Below are positions 42,376 through 51,033 of a DNA stretch of 59,035 bases, one piece after another. The position numbers were made by a program, and so were the translations under genes. Every line of letters starts with the position of its first letter. Position 1 is the stretch's first letter. Below the pieces are notes generated by a model that saw only the letters and a list, made by a program, of their open reading frames with translations, was not told the DNA's origin and searched no databases. Origin of the DNA: JBHYDC01 sp051861205 (GTDB lineage Bacteria; Pseudomonadota; Alphaproteobacteria; Rhizobiales; Pleomorphomonadaceae); assembly GCA_051861205.1 (NCBI GenBank), contig JBHYDC010000025.1, positions 1 to 59,035 on the forward strand, given 5' to 3'.

Positions 42376-42636
42376 CTAAGGCCCGCTGCCTTGTGCCTCG
42401 ATCGAGCCTTCAAGCCTTGGCTTCAGACGGCCAAGCTCAGGAGCGATAAAGTCTAGAAACGCGCGAATGCGAGCGGCTTTGCGCAGATCGGCGTGGGTAA
42501 TCAGCCACAGTGTCGTTGCCATATCCGCAATGGGCTCGGCGACGCGCATAAGCGCAGGGTCTGCATCTCCCAAGAAACAGGGCAAAGCTGCAACACCCAT
42601 GCCCGCCCTTGCCGCAGTGTGATGCGTGAAGATCAG
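42376..42636 (-). pseudogene. C-terminal remnant of a LysR-family regulator
   Basis: About 85 codons matching only the end of the LysR substrate-binding domain: HHTAARAGMGVAALPCFLGDADPAL, written here in pieces as AARAGMGVAALPC and FLGDADPALMRV, then TTLWLITHADLRKAARIRAF. The DNA-binding domain and two thirds of the effector domain are missing. The homology runs right up to and slightly into the 3' end of sdaA in another frame, so a deletion has apparently joined the two genes. An in-frame ATG at 42600 gives a 74-residue open frame that is unlikely to be functional. Confidence 0.72.
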
Positions 42637-43997
42637 CAGGCGGTCACGTTTACGGCGAGACCGCCGAGGCTGGTTTCCTTGTACTTCGACTGCATGTCGA
42701 GCCCGGTCTGGCGCATGGTTTCGATGACAGTATCGAGGCTGACGATATGCTCGCCGTCACCGTGCAGCGCCAGTGAGGCGGCGTTGATGGCTTTGATGGC
42801 GCCGAAGGCGTTGCGCTCGATGCAGGGGATCTGGACGAGCCCGCCGACCGGATCGCAGGTCATGCCGAGGTGGTGCTCGATGGCGATTTCGGCTGCGTTT
42901 TCGACTTGTGCGTTGGTGCCGCCGAGTGCAGCGGCAAGCCCGGCCGCTGCCATGGCCGCGGCCGAACCGACTTCGCCCTGGCAACCGACCTCGGCGCCGG
43001 AAATCGAAGCGTTCCGCTTGATGAGACCGCCGACGGCGGTGGCGGCGAGGAAGAAGATACGGATGCCTTGCGCGTCCGCGCCGGGGCAGAAGTCGCGGTA
43101 GTAGCGCAAAACGGCTGGAACCACGCCCGCTGCGCCGTTGGTCGGGGCGGTCACGACCCGTCCGCCCGCTGCATTTTCCTCGTTCACGGCGATCGCGAAG
43201 CAGGAGACATAATCCATCGCGGCATGGGACGGACGATTGTTGGCGATGCGCTTTTCCTCGATCCGCTCATAAATGCGCTTGGCGCGGCGGCGAACCTTGA
43301 GCCCGCCGGACAGTTCACCCTCTTCCCGCAGCCCGCGATCGATGCAGGCGAACATGGCGGCGGCGATCTTATCGATATCGGCCGTCACCGCATCGCGGGG
43401 ACGCTGCACGGCCTCATTGGCAAGCGCGAGATCCGCGATGGTCAGTCCGGCCGCATCCGCCATGGCCAGCATTTCGACCGACGTGCGGTAGGGGTAAGGT
43501 ACAGGCTGCCGTGCTACCGGATCGCCCTCTTCACCTTCGCGCACGACGAAGCCACCGCCAACCGAAAACCAAACTTCCTCCGCAATCACCTCACCGGCCG
43601 CGTCAAAGGCCTGAAAGCGCATGGCGTTGGGGTGCCGGTCGAAGGTCTTGACGCAGTCGAAGACCACGTCGGACGTGGGGGAAAAGGCGATTTGACGACC
43701 GCCTGGGAGTGGAAGGCGCTGACGCTCACGAATGCCAGCGAGGATCGTCTCCGCGTGGTCAGGATCCAGGCTGTCCGGAGCAATGCCGGATAGTCCGAGG
43801 ATCATGGCCTTGTCGGTGGCGTGGCCCTTGCCGGTCCAGGCGAGCGAACCGAAGGCGGTGGCGGTCAATCGGGTGACGTCGGTGAGGCGCACAGCCAAGC
43901 TGTTGACGAAGGTGACGGCCGCTCGCATCGGACCGATGGTATGGGACGAGGATGGCCCGATGCCGATTTTGAACAGATCCGCGAAAGCAACCGGCAC
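42633..43997 (-). CDS. sdaA: L-serine ammonia-lyase (one-chain, Fe-S)
   Basis: Deaminates L-serine to pyruvate and ammonia with a [4Fe-4S] cluster. N-terminal beta domain starts DLFKIGIGPSSSHTIGPM; the catalytic alpha domain has APTNGAAGVVPAVLRYY, GCQGEVGSAAAMAAAG and MTCDPVGGLVQIPCIERN, which supply the cluster cysteines. The protein ends in cysteine (NVTAC), the tail residue that occupies the active site in this family. The GTG at 43997 gives 454 residues, the usual family length; ATG 44063 would add 22 residues and is also possible. The LysR remnant overlaps its stop. It converges on nothing and follows rplQ by about 270 bases. Confidence 0.93.
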   Translation of the reverse strand: MPVAFADLFKIGIGPSSSHTIGPMRAAVTFVNSLAVRLTDVTRLTATAFGSLAWTGKGHATDKAMILGLSGIAPDSLDPDHAETILAGIRERQRLPLPGGRQIAFSPTSDVVFDCVKTFDRHPNAMRFQAFDAAGEVIAEEVWFSVGGGFVVREGEEGDPVARQPVPYPYRTSVEMLAMADAAGLTIADLALANEAVQRPRDAVTADIDKIAAAMFACIDRGLREEGELSGGLKVRRRAKRIYERIEEKRIANNRPSHAAMDYVSCFAIAVNEENAAGGRVVTAPTNGAAGVVPAVLRYYRDFCPGADAQGIRIFFLAATAVGGLIKRNASISGAEVGCQGEVGSAAAMAAAGLAAALGGTNAQVENAAEIAIEHHLGMTCDPVGGLVQIPCIERNAFGAIKAINAASLALHGDGEHIVSLDTVIETMRQTGLDMQSKYKETSLGGLAVNVTAC

Positions 43998-44211
43998 CTC
44001 GCCTGCGTGCGGGGCCGGGTGTGTTCTCTCGTTAAGATCGCCCGGTGGGAAGGCGGCGGCCATGGCTGAACTCGGGTGCTCGTGCAGGACGATGCCTGCG
44101 GCCTCAAGATGTAGTGGACTGACATCATGCCGCAAAGTCGTCAATCCGGCGTTCCCATCCGCCAAACCAGACAGAGCATGCGATTTCGCTCCGCGCCGGA
44201 TGCTCAAATGC

Positions 44212-44237
44212 AAAAAGGGGCGGCTCACGCCACCCCT
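44212..44237 (-). terminator. Rho-independent terminator of the ribosomal protein operon
   Basis: On the minus strand GGGGTGGC pairs (one G-U-like mismatch) with GCCGCCCC around GTGA, followed by TTTTT. It lies about 30 bases past the rplQ stop and ends the S10-spc-alpha transcript. Confidence 0.9.
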
Positions 44238-44266
44238 TCTTAAACTGTGAACAAGCCTTCAGCGGA

Positions 44267-44692
44267 TCAGGCCGCCTCGGAGCTTGCCTCGGTGGCGGCG
44301 CGCGCCTTGTCGGCGGCACCCTTGGCGGCCAGGTCGCGATCGACGAACTCGATCACGGCGACAGCCGCGGAGTCGCCATAGCGGAAGCCGGCCTTGAGCA
44401 CGCGGGTGTAGCCACCCGAGCGACCCTTATAGCGCGGCCCGATGATCTCGAAGAGCTTCTTGGCAGCCGCTTCGTTGTTCTGAAGTTCGGCAGTAGCCTG
44501 ACGGCGCGCCGCAAGGTCGCCCTTCTTGGCGAGCGTCACCAGCTTCTCGACGATCGGACGCAGGTCCTTCGCCTTGGGCAGGGTGGTTACGATCTGCTCA
44601 TGCTCAACCAGCGAAGCCGCAAGATTGGCGAACAGTGCCTTGCGGTGGCTTTGAGTGCGGTTGAACTTACGGCCTGCATTACCGTGACGCAT
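44267..44692 (-). CDS. rplQ: 50S ribosomal protein L17
   Basis: Large-subunit protein near the exit tunnel, 141 residues. Start MRHGNAGRKFNRTQSHRKAL and FANLAASLVEHEQIVTTLPKAKD are diagnostic. The Ala-rich C-terminal extension (AKGAADKARAATEASSEAA) is usual in alphaproteobacteria. Last gene of the alpha operon, after rpoA. Confidence 0.97.
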   Translation of the reverse strand: MRHGNAGRKFNRTQSHRKALFANLAASLVEHEQIVTTLPKAKDLRPIVEKLVTLAKKGDLAARRQATAELQNNEAAAKKLFEIIGPRYKGRSGGYTRVLKAGFRYGDSAAVAVIEFVDRDLAAKGAADKARAATEASSEAA

Positions 44693-44775
44693 GGCCTTCT
44701 CCTATCGTTATGCGCGGCATCACACCGGGCGGTTGTTTCTTCTAGGAGCCGGGAGAGGTCCCCCGGCGGCGCTCG

Positions 44776-45798
44776 TCAATAGTTGTGGTCTTCGTAGCGC
44801 TTGGCGAGATCTTCGATGTTCTCGGGCGGCCAGTTCGGCACTTCCATGCCGAGATGCAGGCCCATCTGCGCGAGAACTTCCTTGATCTCGTTGAGCGACT
44901 TGCGACCGAAGTTCGGAGTGCGAAGCATTTCCGCTTCGCTCTTCTGGATGAGGTCGCCGATGTAGACGATGTTGTCGTTCTTCAGGCAGTTCGCAGACCG
45001 CACCGAAAGTTCGAGTTCGTCGACCTTCTTGAGAAGCGCCGGATTGAAAGCGAGTTCCGGAACCGATTCGATCTTGGAGTCCTTCTGGGGCTCTTCGAAG
45101 TTCACGAAGATCGCCAGCTGATCCTGGAGGATGCGGGCCGCATAGGCGATCGCGTCTTCCGGCTTGATCGAACCGTCGGTTTCGACGGTCAGCGTCAGCT
45201 TGTCCAGATCGAGATCCTGGCCCTCGCGGGTGTTCTCGACCTTGTAGGACACCTTGCGAACCGGCGAGTAGAGGCTGTCGACGGGGATGAGCCCGATCGG
45301 CGCGTCTTCCGGACGGTTGCGCTCGGCCGGGACATAGCCCTTGCCGGTGTCGACCGTGAACTCCATGCGGATTTCCGCGCCCTCATCGAGGGTGCAGAGC
45401 ACGAGTTCAGGGTTGAGGATTTCGATATCGCCGACGGTCTGGATGTCACCGGCGGTGACGACGCCCGGACCCGACTTGCGCACAACCATGCGCTTGGGAC
45501 CCTGGCCGTGCATCCGGACGGCGATTTCCTTGATGTTCAGCACGATGTCGGTCACGTCCTCGCGGACACCGCCGATCGAGGAGAATTCGTGCAGGACGCC
45601 GTCGATCTGAACCGCCGTGACGGCCGCGCCCTGAAGCGACGACAGAAGCACGCGGCGCAGCGCATTGCCGAGTGTGAGGCCGAAGCCGCGCTCCAACGGA
45701 GACGCGACAGCCGTGGCCACACGCTTCGGATCGCGGCTTCCCACGATCTCGAGCTTGTTCGGCTTCTTGAGCTCTTGCCAGTTTTTCTGGATGCTCAC
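44776..45798 (-). CDS. rpoA: RNA polymerase alpha subunit
   Basis: Core polymerase assembly scaffold, 340 residues. N-terminal domain with NALRRVLLSSLQGAAVTAVQIDGV for dimerisation; C-terminal domain with ELELSVRSANCLKNDNIVYIGDL and the helix LRTPNFGRKSLNEIKEVL that contacts UP elements and activators. GTG 45798 was chosen because AAAGGG lies 10 bases upstream and it gives the standard MSIQKNWQELKKPNKLE start; an in-frame GTG six codons earlier is less likely. Confidence 0.97.
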   Translation of the reverse strand: MSIQKNWQELKKPNKLEIVGSRDPKRVATAVASPLERGFGLTLGNALRRVLLSSLQGAAVTAVQIDGVLHEFSSIGGVREDVTDIVLNIKEIAVRMHGQGPKRMVVRKSGPGVVTAGDIQTVGDIEILNPELVLCTLDEGAEIRMEFTVDTGKGYVPAERNRPEDAPIGLIPVDSLYSPVRKVSYKVENTREGQDLDLDKLTLTVETDGSIKPEDAIAYAARILQDQLAIFVNFEEPQKDSKIESVPELAFNPALLKKVDELELSVRSANCLKNDNIVYIGDLIQKSEAEMLRTPNFGRKSLNEIKEVLAQMGLHLGMEVPNWPPENIEDLAKRYEDHNY

Positions 45799-45913
45799 GT
45801 TGATAACCCTTTCCACTGAAGCGGAACGCAGCAGGGCGCATCGCCCTTGTCACGTGCCGCCTGAAACGGCCACCCCGGCGCAATGAACAGCGCCGGGTTC
45901 TTATCGTGCCCCG

Positions 45914-46306
45914 TCAGACGCGACGGCGCTTGCGCGGGCGGCAGCCGTTGTGCGGGATCGGGGTGACGTCACGGATGGAGGTGACCAGGAAACCCGACGC
46001 CTGAAGCGCGCGAAGCGCCGACTCACGGCCCGAGCCCGGACCACGGACTTCCACTTCGATCGTACGCACGCCGTGCTCCGTAGCCTTGCGGGCGGCGTCT
46101 TCGGCGGCCATCTGCGCGGCATAGGGGGTCGATTTGCGCGAGCCCTTGAAACCCATCGTTCCGGCTGACGACCACGAAATCGTGTTGCCCTGCGCGTCCG
46201 TAATAGTGATCATGGTGTTGTTGAACGTCGAATTCACGTGGGCGATGCCCGACGTGATATTCTTGCGTTCGCGCCGGCGAACGCGCTGCGTAGCTTCCTT
46301 GGCCAT
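45914..46306 (-). CDS. rpsK: 30S ribosomal protein S11
   Basis: Small-subunit platform protein, 130 residues. GIAHVNSTFNNTMITITDAQG, SAGTMGFKGSRKSTPYAAQ and the end DVTPIPHNGCRPRKRRRV are diagnostic. It is separated from rpsM by an unusually long 258-base gap holding two strong hairpins. Confidence 0.97.
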   Translation of the reverse strand: MAKEATQRVRRRERKNITSGIAHVNSTFNNTMITITDAQGNTISWSSAGTMGFKGSRKSTPYAAQMAAEDAARKATEHGVRTIEVEVRGPGSGRESALRALQASGFLVTSIRDVTPIPHNGCRPRKRRRV

Positions 46307-46431
46307 GCTGCCCTAACCTTCCGATCTCACGATCTCATCACCGCCGTATTTCCAGCGGCTACACCGGAGCGCTTGCCAAACGAGCCGCGCACCGGACCTA
46401 GAACAAAGACCCCCGAGGGGATCCGCCGAAT

Positions 46432-46450
46432 GGGCCACGCAAGGTGGCCC
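46432..46450. other. Hairpin 1 in the rpsM-rpsK gap
   Basis: GGGCCAC and GTGGCCC pair perfectly around a 5-base loop. It lies within the non-coding stretch between rpsM and rpsK. Confidence 0.5.
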
Positions 46451-46459
46451 TAAACTCGA

Positions 46460-46499
46460 TTGGCGCCGAACGCGATATGTCTCGCGAACCCGGCGCCAA
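46460..46499. other. Hairpin 2 in the rpsM-rpsK gap
   Basis: Outer arms TTGGCGCC and GGCGCCAA and inner arms CGCGA and TCGCG form a long stem. With hairpin 1 it could be a regulatory or processing structure in the alpha operon mRNA. No known motif was recognised. Confidence 0.5.
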
Positions 46500-46564
46500 A
46501 ACCGAAAAACATGGCGGCGCAAAGCCAGGCACTAGCCCGAGCAAGGCGGCCGCCATGAAACTGA

Positions 46565-46933
46565 TTACTTCTTCTTACCGGCGATCGCCTTCGCCGGGCC
46601 CTTGCGGGTCCGCGCGTTGGTATGGGTACGCTGACCGCGAACAGGAAGACCACGACGATGCCGAAGGCCACGATAGCAGCCAAGGTCCATCAAACGCTTG
46701 ATGTTCATGGCGGTCTCACGGCGCAGATCACCTTCCACGACGTAGTCGCGGTCAATGGTCTCGCGAATCTGGAGAACCTCGGAGTCGGTCAGCTCATTGA
46801 CCCGGCGCTCGTGGGGAATACCGACCTTTTCCATGATCTGCTCGGCGAACTTGGGGCCGATGCCATGGATGTACTGGAGCGCGATGAGAACGCGCTTCGC
46901 CGTGGGAATGTTGACGCCAGCAATACGGGCCAC
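46565..46933 (-). CDS. rpsM: 30S ribosomal protein S13
   Basis: Small-subunit head protein contacting the P-site tRNA, 122 residues. MARIAGVNIPTAKRVLIALQ, YIHGIGPKFAEQIM and RGLRHRRGLPVRGQRTHTNA are diagnostic. First gene of the alpha operon; a promoter at 47120-47148 lies upstream, after adk. Confidence 0.97.
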   Translation of the reverse strand: MARIAGVNIPTAKRVLIALQYIHGIGPKFAEQIMEKVGIPHERRVNELTDSEVLQIRETIDRDYVVEGDLRRETAMNIKRLMDLGCYRGLRHRRGLPVRGQRTHTNARTRKGPAKAIAGKKK

Positions 46934-47119
46934 GTGTTGTCTCTCCTGTCGTCGCGAGCGGCTTTTCCCGCTTGCTCCCTCCCCCGGCAGCGAAGCCGTG
47001 GAGGTCGTGAATTTGGCCCGATGGCTCCGTTCGGGCGCCCCAAGTCAACGGTGAAACACTTCACTCATGACCATGCAGGAACGACCCGATCGCAAGGGCA
47101 GACCAGGGATAGGTGCGGT

Positions 47120-47148
47120 TACATATCCGACAAGACAGTAACCGTCAA
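47120..47148 (-). promoter_or_regulatory. Promoter of the alpha operon (rpsM-rpsK-rpoA-rplQ)
   Basis: On the minus strand TTGACG (47148-47143), a 17-base spacer and TATGTA (47125-47120), in the gap between adk and rpsM. The transcript would have a leader of about 180 bases. Good match and spacing. Confidence 0.6.
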
Positions 47149-47188
47149 CCTTTTGGGCGGATGAAAGCAGGGCTGGACGCCGCTGAAT

Positions 47189-47782
47189 TCAAGACGAAGC
47201 GCGGCGCTCCAAAGCAGCGTTGATAGCAGCCGTTACGGTGTCGATGGGCTGCATGCCGTCCACAACAGTCAGCATCCCGCGCTTGGCGTAAAAGGGCGAC
47301 AAGGCCGCGGTCAAAGCGCGGAATTCTTCGAGCCGCTTGAGGAAAACGTCCGGATTGTCATCCCTGCGAACCGGCAGGCCAGCCGCTTTGGCTTCCTCTG
47401 CTCGCTTTACGATACGACCCACAAGCTTTGATTCGTCGACCTTAAACTCGATGACGCCGTCGAGGAACAGCCCCTTATCGGCGAGCATGGTTTCCAACGC
47501 TTCCGCCTGGGCGATCGTGCGGGGAAAACCATCGAGAACGAAGCCGCTTTTTGCGTCCGGCTCTTCGATTCGGTCGGCGACGATGCCGATGACGATATCG
47601 TCGGATACGAGCTGGCCGGCATCCATAACGGCCTTGGCCTTCTTCCCGATCTCGGTTCCGGCGGCGACGGCGGCGCGCAGCATATCTCCCGTCGATAGCT
47701 GCACGATGCCGTGACGCTCCACCAGACGCTGCGCTTGGGTTCCCTTACCAGCGCCCGGCGGACCGAGAAGAATGAGCCTCAT
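47189..47782 (-). CDS. adk: Adenylate kinase
   Basis: Interconverts AMP, ADP and ATP; 197 residues. P-loop GPPGAGKGTQAQRL at the N-terminus, STGDMLRAAV and DGFPRTIAQAEAL for AMP binding. The short-LID form: residues after VGRIVKRAEE lack the long cysteine/zinc LID found in larger Adks, instead reading GLPVRRDDNPDVFLKRL. Its start overlaps the secY stop (ATGA), the conserved spc-operon arrangement. Confidence 0.97.
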   Translation of the reverse strand: MRLILLGPPGAGKGTQAQRLVERHGIVQLSTGDMLRAAVAAGTEIGKKAKAVMDAGQLVSDDIVIGIVADRIEEPDAKSGFVLDGFPRTIAQAEALETMLADKGLFLDGVIEFKVDESKLVGRIVKRAEEAKAAGLPVRRDDNPDVFLKRLEEFRALTAALSPFYAKRGMLTVVDGMQPIDTVTAAINAALERRASS

Positions 47783-49113
47783 CGACGTTTCCCCCTAAGC
47801 TTCGACTTCTTGATCAGCCCCTCATATTGATGAGCAAGGAGATGACCCTGGACCTGCGCCACCGTATCCATCGTCACGCTGACGACGATAAGAAGCGAAG
47901 TTCCTCCGAAATAGAACGGAACGCCGGTCGCCGAAATGAGAAATTCGGGTAAGAGACACACGACCACCAGATAAACTGCGCCAACAGCGGTGATGCGGGT
48001 CAGAACATAGTCGATGTATTGAGCCGTCCGCTCGCCGGGACGAATGCCGGGAACGAATCCGCCGTGCTTCTTGAGGTTCTCAGCCGTATCAGTCGGATTG
48101 AACACGATCGCGGTGTAGAAGAAGGCGAAGAACACGATCATGGCCGCGTATAGGAACATGTAGAGCGGCTGCCCGTGCGCCATCAGCGTCGAAATCGTCT
48201 GAAGCCAGCCCGTCGACGCGGTGGATCCGGCAAAACCGCTCACCGTGGCCGGTATAAGAAGGATCGACGACGCGAAGATCGGCGGAATGACGCCGGAGGT
48301 GTTGAGCTTCAGCGGCAGATGGCTCGAATCACCCTGGAACATCCGGTTGCCGACCTGGCGCTTCGGATATTGGATGATCAGCCTGCGCTGAGCCCGCTCC
48401 ACGAATACGATGGCAGCGATCACAACCACGGCCAGAACGAGGATGCCGAGGATCAAAACCGTGCTGAGCGAGCCCTGGCGGCCAAGCTCAAGCATTTGAG
48501 CCAAAGCCACCGGAAGATTAGCAACGATGCCTGCGAAGATGATGAGCGATGTGCCCTGCCCGATCCCGCGCGAGGTGATTTGTTCACCCAGCCACATCAA
48601 GAACATCGTGCCGCCAAGCAGCGTCAACACAGTCGAGATGATGAACGGAAGACCAGGTTCGAGAACGAGATTGCCGCCATTCTGGAGACCGATGGCGATG
48701 CCGTAAGCCTGCACGGTTCCCAGCACCACGGTCAGATACCGCGTATACTGGTTCATCTTCTTGCGGCCGGCCTCGCCTTCCTTCTTGAGCTGCTCTAGCG
48801 ACGGCACGACACTGGTGAGAAGCTGCACGATGATCGAGGCGGAGATGTAGGGCATGATGCCCAGGGCGAAAATGGCCATACGGCCGATCGCGCCACCAGC
48901 GAACATGTTGAACAGGCCGAGAATGCCCGTGCTCTGCTGGTTGAACGCCTGTTCCAGCGCCTGGAGATCGATGCCCGGAATCGGGATGTAGGTGCCGAGC
49001 CGATAGATGATCAGGGCGCCGATTGTGAACCAGATCCGCTTCTTCAGTTCTTCCGCCTTGGCGAAAGCCCCAAAGTTCAGGTTCGCAGCAAGTTGTTCCG
49101 CCGCAGAGGCCAT
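47779..49113 (-). CDS. secY: Protein translocase subunit SecY
   Basis: Pore-forming subunit of the SecYEG translocon, 444 residues with ten membrane segments. Landmarks: YRLGTYIPIPGIDLQAL, GIMPYISASIIVQLLTSVVP, and the cytoplasmic loops QYPKRQVGNRMFQGDSSHLPLK, written here as QYPKRQVGNRMF, plus KKHGGFVPGIRPGERTAQYI. C-terminus ends YEGLIKKSKLRGKRR. It lies between rplO and adk. Confidence 0.97.
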   Translation of the reverse strand: MASAAEQLAANLNFGAFAKAEELKKRIWFTIGALIIYRLGTYIPIPGIDLQALEQAFNQQSTGILGLFNMFAGGAIGRMAIFALGIMPYISASIIVQLLTSVVPSLEQLKKEGEAGRKKMNQYTRYLTVVLGTVQAYGIAIGLQNGGNLVLEPGLPFIISTVLTLLGGTMFLMWLGEQITSRGIGQGTSLIIFAGIVANLPVALAQMLELGRQGSLSTVLILGILVLAVVVIAAIVFVERAQRRLIIQYPKRQVGNRMFQGDSSHLPLKLNTSGVIPPIFASSILLIPATVSGFAGSTASTGWLQTISTLMAHGQPLYMFLYAAMIVFFAFFYTAIVFNPTDTAENLKKHGGFVPGIRPGERTAQYIDYVLTRITAVGAVYLVVVCLLPEFLISATGVPFYFGGTSLLIVVSVTMDTVAQVQGHLLAHQYEGLIKKSKLRGKRR

Positions 49114-49300
49114 GTCTCACTCCGTCCGCAAGGGACCTCGGTCAAATTCACTGGCAAGCCGATCAAAGCTTCCTCAACGCCCGAGCGTCGGCCCGATATA
49201 GGCCATTGGTCCGGACGTGATAAGCCCCCGGGTGCGCCCTGCCGCCTATCTCGTCATCAAAAACGAGCGACTGCCGGCGCGCCCAGGGGCGCAATCAGAT

Positions 49301-49774
49301 TTACGCCTCGGGGGCGGACTTCGTCGACACGGTCACCTTGCCGCCAGCCGCCTCGATGGCGGCGATCGCCGGAGCCGATGCACCCGCGACATCAAAGGTC
49401 AGCGCGCTGGTGACCGGTCCGCCGAGAATGCGAACGCCATCAAGCACGCGGCGAATGACGCCGGCGGCCTTCAAGGCTTCCGCAGTGATCGGCTGGGACT
49501 TGTCCAGCTTGCCGGCGGCAACGGCTTGTTCGATACGCGCCAGACCGACTTCATTGAAATGAAGCGCCAGCACGTTGTTGAAACCGCGCTTGGGCAGGCG
49601 ACGATGCAACGGCATCTGGCCGCCCTCGAAGCCCTTGATTGCCACGCCGGTGCGCGACTTCTGACCCTTGACACCACGGCCGGCGGTCTTGCCCTTGCCG
49701 GAGCCGATGCCGCGCCCAACGCGCATCCGCTTCTTGGTGGCGCCTTCGTTGTCCTTAAGCTCGTTGAGCTTCAT
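49301..49774 (-). CDS. rplO: 50S ribosomal protein L15
   Basis: Large-subunit protein, 157 residues. MKLNELKDNEGATKKRMRVG, then GRGIGSGKGKTAGRGVKGQK, and GFEGGQMPLHRRLPKRGF are diagnostic. Followed by a 187-base gap to secY, longer than elsewhere in the operon. Confidence 0.97.
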   Translation of the reverse strand: MKLNELKDNEGATKKRMRVGRGIGSGKGKTAGRGVKGQKSRTGVAIKGFEGGQMPLHRRLPKRGFNNVLALHFNEVGLARIEQAVAAGKLDKSQPITAEALKAAGVIRRVLDGVRILGGPVTSALTFDVAGASAPAIAAIEAAGGKVTVSTKSAPEA

Positions 49775-49803
49775 CTCATCGTTCCTTTCGGGCCAGCCGG
49801 CTC

Positions 49804-50007
49804 TCAGGCCTCGTCGACGACGCGAACGAGATGCTGGACCTTGGCGATCATCCCGCGAACCGACGGAGTATCCTCCAGCGTCGAGACGCGATGCATTTTG
49901 TTGAGGCCGAGACCGACCAGCGTTGCACGCTGATCAGCCGGGCGACGCTGCGGGCTGCCAACCTGAACGACTGTCAGGGTCTTGCCCTCGGAGCTGGTGG
50001 AAGACAT
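49804..50007 (-). CDS. rpmD: 50S ribosomal protein L30
   Basis: Small large-subunit protein, 67 residues, with TLTVVQVGSPQRRPADQRA and LVGLGLNKMHRVSTLEDTPS, the bacterial L30 pattern. Between rpsE and rplO in the standard order. Confidence 0.95.
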   Translation of the reverse strand: MSSTSSEGKTLTVVQVGSPQRRPADQRATLVGLGLNKMHRVSTLEDTPSVRGMIAKVQHLVRVVDEA

Positions 50008-50062
50008 GGATCAAATCCTCTGGAAAGACAGGATGGATGCCCTGCGGCAACCGTCCTCTCCA

Positions 50063-50635
50063 TCACGCTTCGGCGGCTACGGCGTCGGGATCGACGTCGC
50101 GGCGACGGGACTGCAAGGCCGATACCTTCAAGCCGCGACGAGCTGCGACCGAGCGCGGGCTGTCTTCGGCATTGAGCGCATCGAACGTGGCCCGAACCAT
50201 GTTGTAGGGATTGGACGAACCGAGCGACTTCGCGACGATATCCTGGATGCCCAGGGTTTCGAACACGGCGCGCATCGGGCCGCCGGCGATGATTCCCGTA
50301 CCGGCGGGAGCCGCGCGCAGGAACACACGGCCAGCGCCCCAACGTCCAGCGACGTCGTGGTGCAGGGTGCGGCCTTCGCGAAGCGGCACGCGGACGAGAG
50401 CGCGCTTGGCGGCTTCGGTAGCCTTGCGGATCGCCTCGGGAACTTCACGGGCCTTGCCGTGACCGTAGCCGACGCGGCCTTTCTGGTCACCCACGACGAC
50501 GAGGGCGGCGAAGCTGAAGCGCCGGCCGCCCTTCACCACCTTGGCGACGCGGTTGATATGAACAAGGCGATCGACGAATTCGCTATCGCGCTCTTCGCGG
50601 TCACGATCCCTTGGGTTGCGTTCACGTTCAGCCAT
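50063..50635 (-). CDS. rpsE: 30S ribosomal protein S5
   Basis: Decoding-accuracy protein, 190 residues. DSEFVDRLVHINRVAKVVKG, FSFAALVVVGDQKGRVGYG, AGRVFLRAAPAGTGIIAGG and SLGSSNPYNMVRATFDAL are diagnostic. The acidic/basic N-terminal stretch (RERNPRDRDREERD) is longer than in E. coli but common in alphaproteobacteria. Confidence 0.97.
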   Translation of the reverse strand: MAERERNPRDRDREERDSEFVDRLVHINRVAKVVKGGRRFSFAALVVVGDQKGRVGYGHGKAREVPEAIRKATEAAKRALVRVPLREGRTLHHDVAGRWGAGRVFLRAAPAGTGIIAGGPMRAVFETLGIQDIVAKSLGSSNPYNMVRATFDALNAEDSPRSVAARRGLKVSALQSRRRDVDPDAVAAEA

Positions 50636-50664
50636 TTTAATGTCTCTCTCGGGTCGGGACCGGC

Positions 50665-51024
50665 TCAGAAGTCGAGACCGCCCTCACGGGCGGCATCGGC
50701 AAGCGCCTTGACGCGGCCGTGGAAAAGGAATTGGCCACGGTCGAACACGACCCTGGTCACACCCTTGGCGACGGCGCGCTCTGCGACGAGCTTGCCGACA
50801 GCGGCCGCGGCCGACTTGTCAGCACCCGTCTTGAGAGCCTCCCGAAGGGACTTCTCGACGGTGGATGCAGACGCAATGGTCTCGCCCTTGGTATCGTCGA
50901 TAATCTGGGCGTAGATGTGCAACGACGAGCGGTGCACGCTAAGACGGAGGCGACCGTTGGCCGCCGCCTTGATCGCGCGGCGCACGCGGGCGCGGCGACG
51001 ATCGTTGCCGGTAAGCTTTGCCAT
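50665..51024 (-). CDS. rplR: 50S ribosomal protein L18
   Basis: 5S rRNA-binding protein, 119 residues; RRARVRRAIKAAANGRLRLS, VHRSSLHIYAQIIDD and the end VVFDRGQFLFHGRVKALADA are diagnostic. Confidence 0.97.
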   Translation of the reverse strand: MAKLTGNDRRRARVRRAIKAAANGRLRLSVHRSSLHIYAQIIDDTKGETIASASTVEKSLREALKTGADKSAAAAVGKLVAERAVAKGVTRVVFDRGQFLFHGRVKALADAAREGGLDF

Positions 51025-51033
51025 GGTCGCCTC

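Noticed and set aside
44785..45819. 344-codon plus-strand frame opposite rpoA
   Set aside because: Mirror frame of rpoA; no homology or ribosome-binding site.
46450..46683. 77-codon minus-strand frame in the rpsM-rpsK gap
   Set aside because: It overlaps rpsM in another frame and includes the hairpins; no ribosome-binding site.
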